A DNA stretch of 64,000 nt. Origin: Candidula unifasciata. Lineage: Eukaryota > Mollusca > Gastropoda > Stylommatophora > Geomitridae. The notes beneath the pieces are model-generated. The model saw only the letters and a program-made list of their open reading frames with translations. It had not been told where the DNA came from and ran no database searches. The stretch is taken from NCBI GenBank assembly GCA_905116865.2, contig CAJHNH020000711.1:151001-215000 (forward strand), read 5' to 3'. How positions within the stretch are numbered: position 1 is the first letter of the stretch; every line of letters starts with the position of its first letter. A program made the position numbers and the translations under genes. This document shows positions 24,901 to 30,943 of this stretch, piece by piece.

Positions 24901-26793
24901 TGCCCATATGCCCGATGCGCCGAAAGGCGTGAAAAGGGATCTTTACTTTACTTTTTTTACTAATTATTAATTTTTTCTTCTGTTTATCCTTAAAAGAGCT
25001 GTAAGCACACCATGTTTTAGTTTATAGTTAAGCTGCAATTCCTGCACTTTTTTGCTCTACATTCTGTTTGACCAAACTTGAGTTGAGTTCATTCAAGAAG
25101 TGACATCACAGCACTTGGGGCATTCCTATAAGCGCTCTGTCGCCATTTTCAGCAGCCAGTGAAGAGTTCTGATACTAATGGTGCCAGTAGCATTCTGATT
25201 AAATGTCCATCTTGTCTTTCCTCTGAGCCTCTAGCATCTGCCAGAACCTCTCGTTACTCCCCCCTGCATCAATCTCAGCCATCTGCTTCCCCCGAACTGT
25301 AAAGGCACTAACCATGTCTGCCTTCTACATCAGTATTCCACCAAGTTGTGCAGAGCCAGCGAGTCTGTCCGCCTGTTCTTTGCCCAACATACGGGCATGC
25401 GCGGTGAAAAAATCTAGACAATACTCCTCACCCATGTCCTCCACAGTGAAGCTTGCCACTCTGCACGGAGAATAAACTTTTATTTAGTAACTTTTTATAG
25501 CATGAAACACACTGGCAGTAATAATTTTTTTTTTTTTTAATAGTTATAAAGAAAAAATTTTTTTTTGGTTTTTATTAATTTAATGCCCAGTTTTGCTGTT
25601 AAACGTCAATACAGAGATTTACAGTCATTTCCTCCATTGCATTCTGTCCTGAGCAGTTTGGGCCATTTATTCAGTATCGTGTATGAGGTTTAATCGGGCC
25701 TCTCTGGATTCTCTTTGACATTTATCAGTTCTCTCGAATGTCCTCGCTCACTCGGTCCATTTATTTCCCATTTCGATGCACGTTTTGTGACTGTTCATCT
25801 CAGAATGTGTATACAGTGCGAATTTCTGTTGTGAGAACAATCTGTTTATTCCTGGCAATTTTTCTTGATTGGACTCTTATGTGGATAAGGGAAATTTCTG
25901 ATAAGAATTTCTTGGGTCCCTGGTTGGTTTTCCTTATCAGATCTGTACTGTGTTGTGTGTTATTTATGTTTATCTTACAGGTGTCTGACAGGTGACAATA
26001 CTCAACCTTCACACAGCAGGCAGTCCACCTATTTAAGAAATGACCTCTTTACTTGGGTGTTCGTTATATTATTAAAAGCAGGCAGTCCACCTATTTAAGA
26101 AATGACCTGTTTACTGGGGCGTTCATTATATTATTAAAAGGGCCCTATTTTCACCAGATTCACATCTGACATATGATGCTGAAATCATATTTTAATAGAC
26201 CAGCTGGTACTCAGAGGGTTGATGGTATGGTCAGCATCATGCTGGGTACTTTTACTTCTTAGGATATTGCCTGGTATTTAAGGCTAGATCAGAATGGCAG
26301 ATGATAAATTGTGAATAATTTTTTACCACATTGCATTGTCACCCACAAAGCGTGTGTGTGAAAAATGTTAGCCGATAGCTTAGCAGGAAATAGTATAACA
26401 ATTTAACACAAAAACCTGAATCAAACAAACAAAAGCAAACTTAATAAAATCTTTTAAAAATAAATATGGTTTCATGTGGGTTCAAACCAAGCACTCAAGG
26501 GCGGGCAGATGAGTTCCTAAGTGCTATGTTACACTGGCTTCTGGTTACTTATTACATCATTTTCCTGGCAGACAACCGTAATTTATGTTTAGAATATGTA
26601 ACTACAAATAATGTTTGCAAGTTTTATTTATAAGGGTATTTTTTTACCAACAGCTTGACAAATTCACACATTTTGTGTTCTCCACAGTGTTTTCCAGAAC
26701 AACGTAGAAATCCACATCAACCATATACAGAGTGGGCTGAGTCAGATGGGAAACTTGCACGCATTTGCTGCTTCAAACCGAACCAAGTTATAA
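1356..26793 (+). CDS. LIN9: LIN9 homologue, MuvB/DREAM complex subunit (17 exons, 5' end missing)
   Basis: Seen: coding exons at 1356-1388, 5108-5139, 7354-7458, 8062-8085, 8258-8451, 8985-9110, 10569-10716, 12998-13131, 15185-15319, 16824-16856, 18174-18281, 19773-19853, 20751-20876, 21802-21900, 23420-23506, 24175-24269 and 26688-26793, each with AG/GT borders. Phases agree throughout, apart from one missing base in the seventh exon. About 554 residues are visible; human LIN9 has about 540. Order: N-terminal segment with ALVSLKEG, basic linker, DIRP domain (LRNLLKLPKAHKW, EWFYSNID, RLMGKPRR), KDLPDEIPL motif, Tudor-like segment (DGLFTG, YRVTFDR, HSIPDYEV), coiled coil (IVLELEKLNKDLN) and a C-terminus with NNVEIH and GNLHAFAA. 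Known: LIN9 scaffolds MuvB with LIN37, LIN52, LIN54 and RBBP4. It acts in the nucleus, repressing cell-cycle genes with E2F/p130 and activating G2/M genes with B-MYB. The start-codon exon was not found and probably lies upstream of the window. Confidence 0.94.
1640..2070 (-). mobile_element. tRNA-derived SINE (family C), interrupted by a hAT MITE
   Basis: Read on the minus strand it starts with an A-box-like TAGTGGTTAAACCATTTGCC and a B-box-like CCTGGGTTCG. It then runs through the family body and ends near the GATTCCCTCTG complement. Other copies are at 7625, 22690, 31530, 50050 and 62880. A 203-bp hAT element splits it at 1685-1887. Confidence 0.7.
1685..1887. mobile_element. hAT MITE nested in SINE C
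   Basis: The ends are CAGTGATTTCCAAACTGTG and, as complement, CAGTGTCTCCCAAACTTTT, typical of hAT termini. Flanking 8-bp direct repeats are CCTTATGG (1677-1684) and TCTTATGG (1888-1895). Removing it restores the SINE. It is 203 bp and non-coding. Confidence 0.88.
2070..2335 (+). repeat. 64-bp tandem array
   Basis: Units begin GCTACAGGGATGTCCACATT at 2184, 2248 and 2312, exactly 64 bp apart, with more diverged units before them. The unit contains part of the SINE C head (GGCAAATGGTTAAACCACT), so the array grew from the SINE end. Confidence 0.9.
2837..4110 (-). mobile_element. Tigger/pogo element, internally deleted
   Basis: Terminal inverted repeats CAGTGGATCCTCGCTTAACG and CAGTAGAACCTCGCTTAACT, with TA on both sides (2835-2836, 4111-4112). 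This is the classic pogo/Tigger pattern of the Tc1/mariner group. The 1.27-kb body keeps only the C-terminal part of a transposase, on the minus strand. Full elements are about 2.5 kb. Confidence 0.93.
3199..3901 (-). pseudogene. Tigger transposase, C-terminal remnant
   Basis: Two minus-strand frames (3569-3901 and 3199-3489), separated by stop codons, encode the end of a pogo-type DDE transposase. The FLPPNTTPLLQPMDQQVI motif and FKKLYTKAL are characteristic, followed by an acidic, Glu-rich tail (SLSEEEEE). The CENP-B-like DNA-binding N-terminus and the first catalytic Asp are absent, so the remnant cannot be active. Confidence 0.9.
4108..4335 (-). mobile_element. SINE-like repeat (family F)
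   Basis: About 225 bp shared with 35835-36050, 48690-48910 and 59518-59750. It contains a CCTGGC...GCCAGG hairpin and a microsatellite tail (TATGTATGTA here, CTACCTACC or TACTACTAC in other copies) that marks the 3' end. It starts where the Tigger element ends. Confidence 0.75.
5108..5139 (+). CDS. LIN9: LIN9 exon 2 of those visible
   Basis: CTCTAG precedes 32 bp that finish the split glycine codon and encode LGSPQRIGHY. The donor is GTGAGT, phase 0. Sequence similarity is weak here. The call rests on exact phase matching between the exons at 1356 and 7354 and on good splice signals. Confidence 0.6.
5268..5535 (+). mobile_element. SINE-like repeat (family A)
   Basis: Family A body: GAGGTGAGGAACCAGCAGTC, AAGTTCTGGAACAAGAC, AACAACCAGAACTTTTC, ending AACACGAAAAGG. 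Other copies are at 10810, 12600, 16085, 19425, 30530, 39245, 51270 and 61555. A 27-bp array starts at its 3' tail. Confidence 0.75.
5533..6050 (+). repeat. 27-bp tandem array, about 19 units
   Basis: The unit is GATCCTATCTCTGTGTAA plus GGAAACATC, with point variants such as GTC or ATT at the end. It lies in a LIN9 intron. The minus-strand reading frames through it (for example PYTEIGS repeats) arise because 27 is a multiple of 3, and are not genes. Confidence 0.95.
6555..6670 (+). repeat. Short tandem duplication, about 51 bp
   Basis: GCAAAACTGTTCTTTCTCCC plus CATGTGGGTTAAA occurs twice, with a third partial unit (GCAAAACTATTCTTTCTGCC). A poly(G) run of about 26 follows at 6704-6729. Confidence 0.8.
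6990..7245 (-). mobile_element. RTE-like LINE 3' end (family a)
   Basis: Read on the minus strand it encodes the end of an RTE reverse transcriptase ORF (the GHIMRR.. and GRPRERM-like region). It closes with a TGATGATGATG tail. The same family occurs at 17041-17507 and 45935-46753. Confidence 0.65.
7354..7458 (+). CDS. LIN9: LIN9 exon 3 of those visible
   Basis: TTTTCCCAG and GTAAGT bound 35 codons that open with PSRIRKKNARFFNDDEE and contain RTPKRR. They match the human stretch with basic residues, an acidic FSDEDD-like patch and SPKR. Phase 0 at both ends. A minus-strand RTE tail lies just upstream. Confidence 0.85.
7545..7885 (-). mobile_element. SINE C copy next to a SINE B fragment
   Basis: 7545-7615 carries the shared SINE B 3' module (GTTGACCACATC...GGTCTATAAA). 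7625-7885 is SINE C on the minus strand, with B-box CGTGGGTTCGTTT and an internal (CT)n tract at 7671-7730. The (CT)n makes the Ser-Leu and Arg-Glu open frames seen here. Confidence 0.7.
8062..8085 (+). CDS. LIN9: LIN9 micro-exon
   Basis: A 24-bp phase 0/0 exon (TVRVKRVK) lies between TTCTTTTCTAG and GTAAGT. It fits the basic linker before the DIRP domain. Because it is so short, transcript data would be needed to confirm it. Confidence 0.6.
8258..8451 (+). CDS. LIN9: LIN9 exon, first half of DIRP domain
   Basis: TTGCAG precedes 64 codons. A low-complexity Ala/Thr tract, made by GCC and ACC triplets, is followed by LRLRNLLKLPKAHKW and EWFYSNID. This is nearly identical to vertebrate LIN9. 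The donor is GTAAGT in phase 2. The triplet tract may vary in length between individuals. Confidence 0.95.
8545..8765 (+). mobile_element. tRNA-derived SINE (family B), diverged
   Basis: It has a tRNA-like head with a GGTTCAAGTCC B box. The module GGACCCAGCCTTGAATGGG, GTGCCAGGTAAAGT, TTTACCACATCGCCCACCGA is shared with copies at 24673 and 61053. It lies in the LIN9 intron between the two DIRP exons. Confidence 0.7.
8985..9110 (+). CDS. LIN9: LIN9 exon, second half of DIRP domain
   Basis: TTTTTTCAG precedes PLFLGENDFCICLRESFPQL, VEWNKIRRLMGKPR and a split arginine codon. The donor is GTGAGT in phase 2. It completes the DIRP domain and matches human residues from NID to GKPRR. Confidence 0.95.
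9200..9940. other. LIN9 intron, nothing recognised
   Basis: I see no exon, RNA gene or known repeat here. An acceptor-like TTTTATCTACAG at about 9400 opens a frame reading Y-C-S before a stop, so it is probably not a coding exon. A poly(C) run of about 40 follows at 9949-9988. Confidence 0.4.
10070..10480 (-). mobile_element. RTE-like LINE 3' end (family c)
   Basis: The minus-strand frame 10074-10304 reads KYFGHLKRHGSLERTIMEGY, then GRGRPRRRWVQDVADDL. This is the conserved C-terminal tail of RTE/BovB-type reverse transcriptases. It ends at a stop near a TGAATGAAT tail. The upstream part is broken by stops. Confidence 0.8.
10569..10716 (+). CDS. LIN9: LIN9 exon with internal frameshift
   Basis: From the TTTTCTAG acceptor, the frame set by the previous exon reads R-C-G-A-F-L, like the start of the human exon (RCSSAFF). 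The conserved remainder (QRKIRQLQQRK, IKDLPDEIPLHLVIGTKVT) lies one base off. A sixth T in the five-T run at 10579-10583 would join the two halves. An alternative acceptor AG at 10575-10576 also restores the frame but drops the conserved RC start. The donor is GTTGGT, with an unusual T at position +3. Confidence 0.85.
10805..11095 (-). mobile_element. SINE-like repeat (family A), minus
   Basis: The complement of the family A body is clear: GGAAAGTTCTGGGTATTCC, TTGAGTCTTGCTCCAGAACC, GGTTTCTTGCCTTTCAGGCA. The A-rich 3' tail appears as CTTCTTCTTCAC on this strand. Confidence 0.75.
11195..11800 (-). mobile_element. RTE-like LINE 3' end (family b)
   Basis: A CTTCTTCTTCTTCTTCTGC tail is followed by sequence related to 30040-30420, where a WFGHLTKMAW..GRPCKRW frame is visible. 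Here the frame is heavily decayed. Confidence 0.55.
12600..12825 (+). mobile_element. SINE-like repeat (family A)
   Basis: A good copy: GGTGTTTTCTTCAAAGTCGG, GCCTGAGAGGCAAGGAACC, TTCTGGAGCAAGACTAAAGC, GACAAACAACCAGAACTTTT. It ends in GATGAAGAAGAAAAG. Confidence 0.8.
12998..13131 (+). CDS. LIN9: LIN9 exon, Tudor-like segment
   Basis: After TGTGAATAG, two bases complete a valine codon. Then come RLRKPQDGLFTGTI, NSYRVTFDRPGLGTHS and IPDYEVW, collinear with human RLRGVHDGLFTG to IPDYEV. The donor is GTATGT, phase 0. Confidence 0.94.
13425..13600 (-). mobile_element. RTE-like LINE 3' fragment
   Basis: A minus-strand frame includes WSCYEKEKTGVHRDDGKRGR and GRLKEKMLDSLTSW. It matches the tail of family a (MRRGK.., GRQREKILDSL). 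Confidence 0.65.
13770..14965 (+). repeat. 54/55-bp tandem array, about 22 units, in a LIN9 intron
   Basis: The unit is GGCAGTAGCAAGATGGATAT, TTGACATTAAAGACTGTTGT, CCTCCCACACAGAAT, with 54-bp variants that lack one C. Each unit carries a pyrimidine tract followed by CACACAG, which looks like a 3' splice site. The two lengths break and restore long frames on both strands; those frames are not genes. Confidence 0.96.
15185..15319 (+). CDS. LIN9: LIN9 exon, variable linker
   Basis: CCAAACAG and GTAAGT bound 45 codons starting SEEPPDTISISSFQEKPKRQ. This aligns with the human SNEPHETMPIAAFGQKQRPS stretch. The rest is rich in Pro, Ser and Thr. Phase 0/0. Confidence 0.88.
15597..16080 (+). repeat. 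38-bp tandem array, about 13 units
   Basis: The unit is TATAAACATGTTCCCTAGGG plus GTCTCTCCACAGTCAGCC. The last units diverge (AGGTTCCCCAGGGGCCTCTC). It again contains a CTCTCCACAG acceptor-like motif per unit. A SINE A copy follows directly. Confidence 0.95.
16085..16292 (+). mobile_element. SINE-like repeat (family A)
   Basis: GCCTGAGAGGCAAGGAACCA, AGTCTGCACACAAATAAGTC and AGTTTACAGCTGCTGAAG match the family. The tail is GACAAAGAAGAATAAA. It adjoins the end of the 38-bp array. Confidence 0.75.
16824..16856 (+). CDS. LIN9: LIN9 short exon, linker
   Basis: An 11-codon exon (QTGGDVSIRPA) lies between TTTTTCACAG and GTAAGT, phase 0/0. There is no recognisable human counterpart. The splice signals and phase are good. 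Confidence 0.6.
17041..17507 (-). mobile_element. RTE-like LINE 3' end (family a)
   Basis: Minus-strand frames 17193-17507 and 17150-17455 read ILACYIHPVLTFGCESWTIG, MWFYRRMLRIPWTAS and CGRRDRGRQREKILDNLVA. This is the RTE/BovB C-terminal signature (YGCESWT, RRML.IPWT, GRR.RGRQR). The element ends with a (GAT)n tail at 17041-17055. Frameshifts separate the segments. Confidence 0.88.
17540..17785 (+). mobile_element. RTE-like LINE 3' end (family d)
   Basis: Shares AGAGCTGATGAGAGACCAAG, TTTTAGGCAGGCTGTGACG and a final ATGATGATGATA tail with 44920-45320. The ORF is decayed. Confidence 0.6.
17820..18130 (+). repeat. Degenerate 42-bp tandem array
   Basis: GTATGAAATTGATGCTTACT and relatives recur every 42 bp (for example at 17885 and 17927). 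The resulting 135-residue frame (MKLMLTLA.. repeats) runs past the LIN9 acceptor at 18173 in a different frame, and is not a gene. Confidence 0.8.
18174..18281 (+). CDS. LIN9: LIN9 exon, GGFPIKFL region
   Basis: CCCACTAG precedes 36 codons including AQSPFKGKL and GGTYGGFPIKFLVLV. Human LIN9 has QSPWRSK and LGGFPVEFLIQV in the same order. The donor GTAAGT is phase 0 and abuts a GTCACCTGTCAG-type tandem array. A degenerate 42-bp array ends just before this exon. Confidence 0.85.
18285..19410 (+). repeat. About 30-bp tandem array split by a 0.68-kb insertion
   Basis: Units such as GTCACCTGTCAGTGTTGTGT plus an ATGGTGAAA-like part occur at 18285-18380 and again at 19065-19410. The middle is foreign sequence. 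The array begins directly at the LIN9 donor at 18282. Confidence 0.85.
18378..19063. mobile_element. Insertion inside the array, unclassified
   Basis: The ends are short inverted matches: TGTCAGGGTTGTTGTC on the left and, as complement, TGTCAGGGGTCGTTCTGG on the right. They could be hAT-like (CAGGG ends, flanks TCACTTGT/ACAGTTGT alike at 6 of 8) or a solo LTR (TG...CA). A TTTATT at about 18512 would be an AATAAA on the minus strand. No ORF is seen. Confidence 0.55.
19425..19612 (+). mobile_element. SINE-like repeat (family A), diverged
   Basis: AAGTCCAAAAGTGGACAAAC, AACAAGGAATTTTTGCCAGA and GCGAATGCAAAGAAGAC fit the second half of the family. The first half is degenerate. Confidence 0.65.
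19773..19853 (+). CDS. LIN9: LIN9 exon, start of helical region
   Basis: AATTCACAG precedes TRLSKILQVKKDWINQLSDM and AAEKK, matching human TRLSKILMIKKEHIKKL. Phase 0/0, donor GTACAT. In human LIN9 this region begins the helices that bind LIN52 and B-MYB. Confidence 0.92.
20751..20876 (+). CDS. LIN9: LIN9 exon, coiled coil
   Basis: ATCTTCACAG and GTAAGT bound 42 codons. These include PITLEFQKTYAGIVLELEKL and NKDLN, and end in YCLD, collinear with human ISIEFQRRYATIVLELEQLNKDLN. Phase 0/0. Confidence 0.95.
20990..21265 (-). mobile_element. RTE-like LINE fragment (family b), weak
   Basis: Minus-strand similarity to 30290-30420 and 11470-11640: GACTGGTTTC..CCAGCAGCTCTC, ATCTAATC..ATGATTTT. It is heavily decayed. 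Confidence 0.45.
21802..21900 (+). CDS. LIN9: LIN9 exon, PSEIRRKCDEEAEE segment
   Basis: AAAACACAG precedes 33 codons: IAPEQGVAPTEPPSEIRRKC, then DEEAEETVARICR. This matches human LAPDQGL through RRRCEEEAQEIV. The donor is GTATGC, phase 0. Confidence 0.93.
22690..22872 (-). mobile_element. tRNA-derived SINE (family C)
   Basis: GATTTTATACCATGTGGCTG and CCGTGAAACAAACCCATAAC plus GTGTGAGGCAGGTGGCTTGA match the family. Read on the minus strand, the tRNA-like boxes are at the 22800-22870 end. Confidence 0.7.
23040..23220 (-). mobile_element. tRNA-derived SINE (family B), truncated
   Basis: The complement of the shared 3' module is present: TACCCTTTTCTACGCCTTTA, CACCTGGTACCCATTTAAGG and CTGGGTTGACCTGG. 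The tRNA head is missing. Confidence 0.7.
23420..23506 (+). CDS. LIN9: LIN9 exon
   Basis: ATTTTGCAG precedes 29 codons ending LKLVADLTSIMLQIR. Human LIN9 has LISRLTAILLQIK here. The donor is GTAAGA, phase 0/0. Confidence 0.9.
24175..24269 (+). CDS. LIN9: LIN9 penultimate exon
   Basis: A long T tract and CAG precede SSFEFGSLQESLQAIKSGLD and ANNI, matching human NSFEFKSLTDSLNDIKSTID. The donor is GTATGA in phase 2, which fits the last exon. Confidence 0.9.
24673..24957 (+). mobile_element. Full-length tRNA-derived SINE (family B) with exact target duplication
   Basis: Perfect 10-bp direct repeats TACTAATTAT flank the element (24663-24672, 24958-24967). The head has an A-box-like GTGGCTAAGGCTTTGCG and a B-box-like GATCGAAACC. 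The body holds GACCCAGCCTAAAATGGGTA and the tail TTTACTTTACTTTTTTT. At 285 bp and with an intact duplication it looks recent. A sibling is at 61053. Confidence 0.92.
25105..25470 (-). mobile_element. RNase H-LINE 3' fragment (LINE-H)
   Basis: It shares GACATCACAGCACTTGGGGC, AGTGAAGAGTTCTGATAC and GGTGCCAGTAGCATTCTGAT with copies at 32085, 53875 and 59880. On the minus strand it corresponds to the C-terminal end of that ORF. Confidence 0.75.
26017..26140 (+). repeat. Tandem duplication of about 62 bp
   Basis: GCAGGCAGTCCACCTATTTA plus AGAAATGACCT..TTTAC and CGTTATATTATTAAAA occurs twice in a row, with few differences. It lies in the last LIN9 intron. Confidence 0.88.
26175..26310 (-). mobile_element. 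SINE B fragment, minus
   Basis: GACCAGCTGGTACTCAGAGG, GGTCAGCATCATGCTGGGTA and ATTGCCTGGTATTTAAGGCT are the complement of the family B 3' module. Confidence 0.55.
26688..26793 (+). CDS. LIN9: LIN9 last coding exon and stop
   Basis: TTCTCCACAG precedes VFQNNVEIHINHIQSGLSQM, GNLHAFAASNRTKL and TAA. Human LIN9 ends FQNNVEIHVAHIQSGLSQMG, NLHAFAANNT in the same way, so the C-terminus is complete. Confidence 0.95.
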
Positions 26794-27049
26794 TAAGAGT
26801 GATTTAGGAATGCTGGACAAAATAGAACCACATGGCAGTGGGGAACAGTACCCCGGATGTCGATAGTGTGCCTTTAAATTATTTACAATCCTGGAAAAAG
26901 GCTTCATGAGGCCTTTATTGACATAATAATTGCAGTGATGTATGACAGTACAAATGGTGTCACAGAGCTCTGCTCTTACCTTCTGATTCCCAGAATAGTG
27001 CCTGTGATTTTGGGAACTGATTATTTAATTTCTGATCTTTCAGTTGGGA

Positions 27050-27589
27050 ATGTCAGCCATTGGCCAAGTATCAGATACATTGAATACATTAGATAAGATT
27101 GGACATTTGGACAATGTGTAAGACTTATTACTTGTAGCAGGTTTATACATTACAGTGCTGTGATGAATATAACTGTTCTGTCTTAACTTTCTTTTGGTGA
27201 GTGGCGGTTGGAAGGTCCGAACAAGAAGATGGGTAATGTGCCTTGTAATGTCCTGCCCAGGTGGCTTTGTGCACGAGGTGTTTTGGCCTTTCTAGTTTCT
27301 GAGATCCTTTAAAATCTGTTTTTTACACAAGACTGCATCTTGGGATAGATACGCAGAAATAAACAGACAGTTAAGCCTTGAGATCGCAGATATAATTAAT
27401 ACATCGGCAAGAACTGGTTGACACTCATAGAAGGAAGTAGAGAGACGAGAGGGCACATTAGACAACATAAAAATTGAACACTGTAGTAACTATGTTAGCA
27501 GTCGAACCTGTAATCTCTATGAGGACAATGCCTTGGTGTAGAGGCAAGTGTACTAATAAAAAAAAAGTGTCATTGTAAGCCCCCTCCCC

Positions 27590-27620
<31 letters not shown>

Positions 27621-28300
27621 GCACAGACACACGCACTGCTGCTTGAATCCACATACATTGCTTCTAGCCGCGGACCGTACAAGTGTACTAGTTAAATACA
27701 TGCATCTGATAATGATGAGTGTATTCTAATGGTATACATCTTTTCCCTTTCCTTTTGTTGTCTTTTATCACCCAGTAGAGAAACAAGGTTATTCTCTAAA
27801 CCAATTATTATCTTAACCTGCAGCTCACCCTTTCCATCTTCCCAGCAACAAAACTACTTTTGAAAGAAGAGCTCGTCGTTTCGATCAAACCGCAGACCTA
27901 AACTTGTTGGCTAACGTATCACTGTAATGATCACTAACCAGTTTCACTTCTTTTCTGAAAATGTGTCAATATAGGGTCATTGAAATCCTAAAAGACTTAG
28001 CATTACCTGCCTGCTGAAGCTGAGATAACAAGTTATAAGATGCAGGAGTTGACAACTTCGTGTAAGTTAGTCGATGGCATATGCTTCTTCTTTAGCAATC
28101 TCTCGTGCACCAAGAGCCATAAGCTATGGTGTTAGCTTTAGGTCTCTTAGATTTTCTCAAAGTATCGTCAGCTCTACTGGGTGTGGTCACCTGGTGCTTC
28201 ACAGCTTCTCCAAGGAAAGAGGATAGAATAATCTTGCAAGACATGTTCTGAAATCTGTTCAGGACGAAGACCGAGGCATATAGCTGTTTAGCTCATACCT
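27050..28300. other. Intergenic, nothing recognised except a CA/CG microsatellite
   Basis: Follows LIN9. An AATAAA at about 27356 could be a distant poly(A) signal for LIN9. A (CA)n(CG)n tract sits at 27590-27630. I see no exon or transposon. Confidence 0.4.
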
Positions 28301-28327
28301 AATTTATATGTGAGTTTGTTGAGTCTA

Positions 28328-28775
28328 CAGTGTCCAGTGGACATATGCTCAGATATAAGGATGTCCAGTGGACATATTTTCAGATATAAGGGTGTCCAAT
28401 GGACACACATGCTCAGATATAAGGGTGTCCAGTTTACATTTGCTCAGATATATGGATATCCAGTGGACATATGCTCAGATATAAGGATGTCCAGTGGACA
28501 CATATGCTCAGATATAAGGATGTCCAGTTTTCAAATGCTCAGATATAAAGATGTCCAGTTTACATATGCTCAGATATAAGGATGTCCAGTGGACATGTAT
28601 GCTCAGATATAAGGATGTCCAATGGACATGTATGCTCAGATATAAGGATGTCCAGTTTTCAAATGCTCAGATATAAAGATGTCCAGTTTACATATGCTCA
28701 GATATAAGGATGTCCAGTGGACATGTATGCTCAGGTATAAGGATGTCCAGTGGACATATGCTCAGATATAGGGCG
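28328..28775 (+). repeat. About 31-bp tandem array, about 14 units
   Basis: The unit is ATATGCTCAGATATAAGGAT plus GTCCAGTGGAC, with variants GTTTACA and GTTTTCAA. TGTCCAGTGGACA inside the unit is nearly palindromic. Confidence 0.93.
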
Positions 28776-28959
28776 TTCCGCCGTGGAGAAATTATCCAGA
28801 CCTCAAGGTGCTTCAGCTTTGTTTAAAGGCTCAATTGAATCAATATTATTTTGTATGTAATAATATATTTGAAATTAAATGAAATGCACAAATACTCTGA
28901 AACAGAACTCACATACATGGTTAAGGGCGCTACTCAGCAACTTTGCACATTTTCTGGGG

Positions 28960-29395
28960 GGGAGGGCTTAGGGTATCCTCCAGACCTGAAGCATGCTGAG
29001 GAAGGTGAGGACAGGCATGCTTCGCTTTGGAAGGTCATGGTTGAGGTACATTGTCGATTCTTTTCCGGGGCTGCCAGTGTGTTGGGAAATGAACATGCGG
29101 ACAGACTGGCTGGCTCTGCACTATTTGGTGGAATATTGAAGCCTGGTGAGGCAGATGTTGTTGTGGCCTTGTGGGAAAACGTGTACAATTTAGAGTAGCA
29201 AATCGATCACCACAATCTGGTGAAATGATGCGTCGGGGAGTGATGACGGGATCTAGCCGATACTCGACGCTCAGAGGGAAAGCAAGACAGCCGGATAATC
29301 AGAATGCTGCTGGAACTCTGCGCTGGCTGCTGAAGATGGGAACACAGTGCCTATGGGAATGCCTTGAGTGCTGTGTTGTCTGTTTTTGAATCAAC
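28960..29395 (+). pseudogene. LINE-H RNase H domain and C-terminus, decayed
   Basis: The frame 28851-29198 contains VLGNEHADRLAGSALFGGIL and EADVVVALWENVYN, the last RNase H motif of an I-clade-type LINE. It then breaks and continues as STLRGKARQPDNQNAAGTLR and LLKMGTQCLWECLE in another frame. It matches the minus-strand copies at 53875 and 59880. Confidence 0.85.
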
Positions 29396-29499
29396 TCAAC
29401 TCGTCCAAAAAAGTTTAGAAAGGGGGGGGGTGGGAGGATTCAAGGTGCCAGAACTCCTAGGTTGCGGTACGTGTGGCCCAGATCATGTTCACATTTTTT

Positions 29500-29830
29500 T
29501 AATAACAATTGTCTTGTGAGTAAGGTGCTGGCCACCTCTTCTCGGTTGGTTGTAATCTAGTGTATGTGAGGTGCTGATTGATCACCTGCCTGCAACGATA
29601 TTTGTCCTGTGGTTCCTGTTTCAACCTCCAACCTTCCCACCGTCTCAATGTACAATTTTCTCCTCGTGACATGACCAAAGACTGTAGATTGTCTCCTGAT
29701 GTGGGCAACCAGTTGCCTTTATGAGTTAGTTTCCTTAAAGACATCTTCATTACTCTTTGTATCTGTCCAGCGTATTCTCATCATTCGCCTTTAAAATGAT
29801 ATCTCCACTGCTTCCAAATTAATTTCTAAC
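29500..29830 (-). mobile_element. RTE-like LINE 3' fragment
   Basis: The minus strand reads RRMMRIRWTDTKSN, TVFGHVTRRK and TTGQISLQAGDQSAPHIH, the RTE C-terminal pattern, with stops. Confidence 0.65.
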
Positions 29831-29984
29831 TAATATTAAGAATGGCGGCAGAAGAAAGGAAAGTTTTATGTATCTGAATGGTAAGCAGAGCATCAGACTT
29901 AATGACAATAGCTAAAATCACAGTATTGACACTAACGAGGTCTGTTACAAACTATACTACTATTACTACTAGTGCTGCTGCTGT

Positions 29985-30420
29985 TACTACTACTGTTACA
30001 ACTACTACTACTACTACTTCTTCTCCTCCTTCTCTTCCACCATTTACCTCAGCGAGGTGTTGGGGGAGATGTAAGGATCGTTTTTACGCTTTTTCCCCAA
30101 TGCATTGTACAAGTTGGCGTTCAATTCTGTTAGGCTGATCTTGATAACGCTCCATCTCTTGCATGGTCTTCCCTTTGCTCTGTGTACATTACATTTCTTC
30201 AGCGCAGCTCTCTGTGGCAGTTGATACCAGGCCATTTTTGTCAGGTGGCCAAACCATCTCATTTGTTGTATTTTAATGAATTGAATGACTGGTTTCAGTC
30301 CTTATTCTTGATTTTATCTCTTCTTGCCACACCAGCAGCTCTCCTAAAAATCAGACTACATCGTTTCTTGGCCAAATATGGTTTTTCTAATCAGTTTTAC
30401 GTCCAGTAGTTTGCAATTGC
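29985..30420 (-). mobile_element. RTE-like LINE 3' end (family b)
   Basis: A (CTA)n/(CTT)n tail at 29945-30030 precedes a minus-strand frame MRWFGHLTKMAWYQLPQRAA, KKCNVHRAKGRPCKRW. WFGHL and KGRP are the usual end motifs. Confidence 0.75.
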
Positions 30421-30529
30421 TTTCTAACCATCGGTATTTACATTCTTGTTGAAATCAACACAAAATGATGTGCTGCCAGATCGTCCTCAGCTGAATCAGA
30501 TTTTTTTTCTCGTTCTTCTTTTCCCTTTT

Positions 30530-30785
30530 CTTAACCTTCGTCAGCATTTACCTCCGGTTGGGATGTTCTGGTTGTTCGTCCACTTCTGGACTTTTGTCTT
30601 ATTCCAGAACTTGCGTTTTATATGCTCATCCGTTTACAGATCTAGATTATTTGTGTGCAGACTGTTGGTTCTTCGCCTCTCAGGCAGATGCACTTCGCCT
30701 TTGAAGGAAATACCCCTAATTAGTCGCTTCCCACGACATGCTTGTTACCATTTGTTCTCCAGAATGGAACCTACAGGGACTGGGA
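30530..30785 (-). mobile_element. SINE-like repeat (family A), minus
   Basis: GTTCTGGTTGTTCGTCCACT, TTATTCCAGAACTTGCG and GTTCTTCGCCTCTCAGGCAG are the family complement. Confidence 0.78.
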
Positions 30786-30799
30786 TGTTTGAATTTTGC

Positions 30800-30943
30800 A
30801 GGAAGGAAAACCGTGATAAACTGCCTTCTTCTGAGTTGAGAACTGACATAACGCTCATGATATTTCCATAAGCGCCCTGGCTCTACAGCCAGTGCATAGT
30901 TCCAGTTGTGATGGTACCAAGAGTTGTCTGATTTACACCTTCG
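30800..30943 (-). mobile_element. LINE-H 3' fragment, minus
   Basis: GAACTGACATAACGCTCATG, TTTCCATAAGCGCCC and AGTTCCAGTTGTGATGGTAC match the other LINE-H 3' ends. It ends exactly at the snapback element. Confidence 0.6.
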
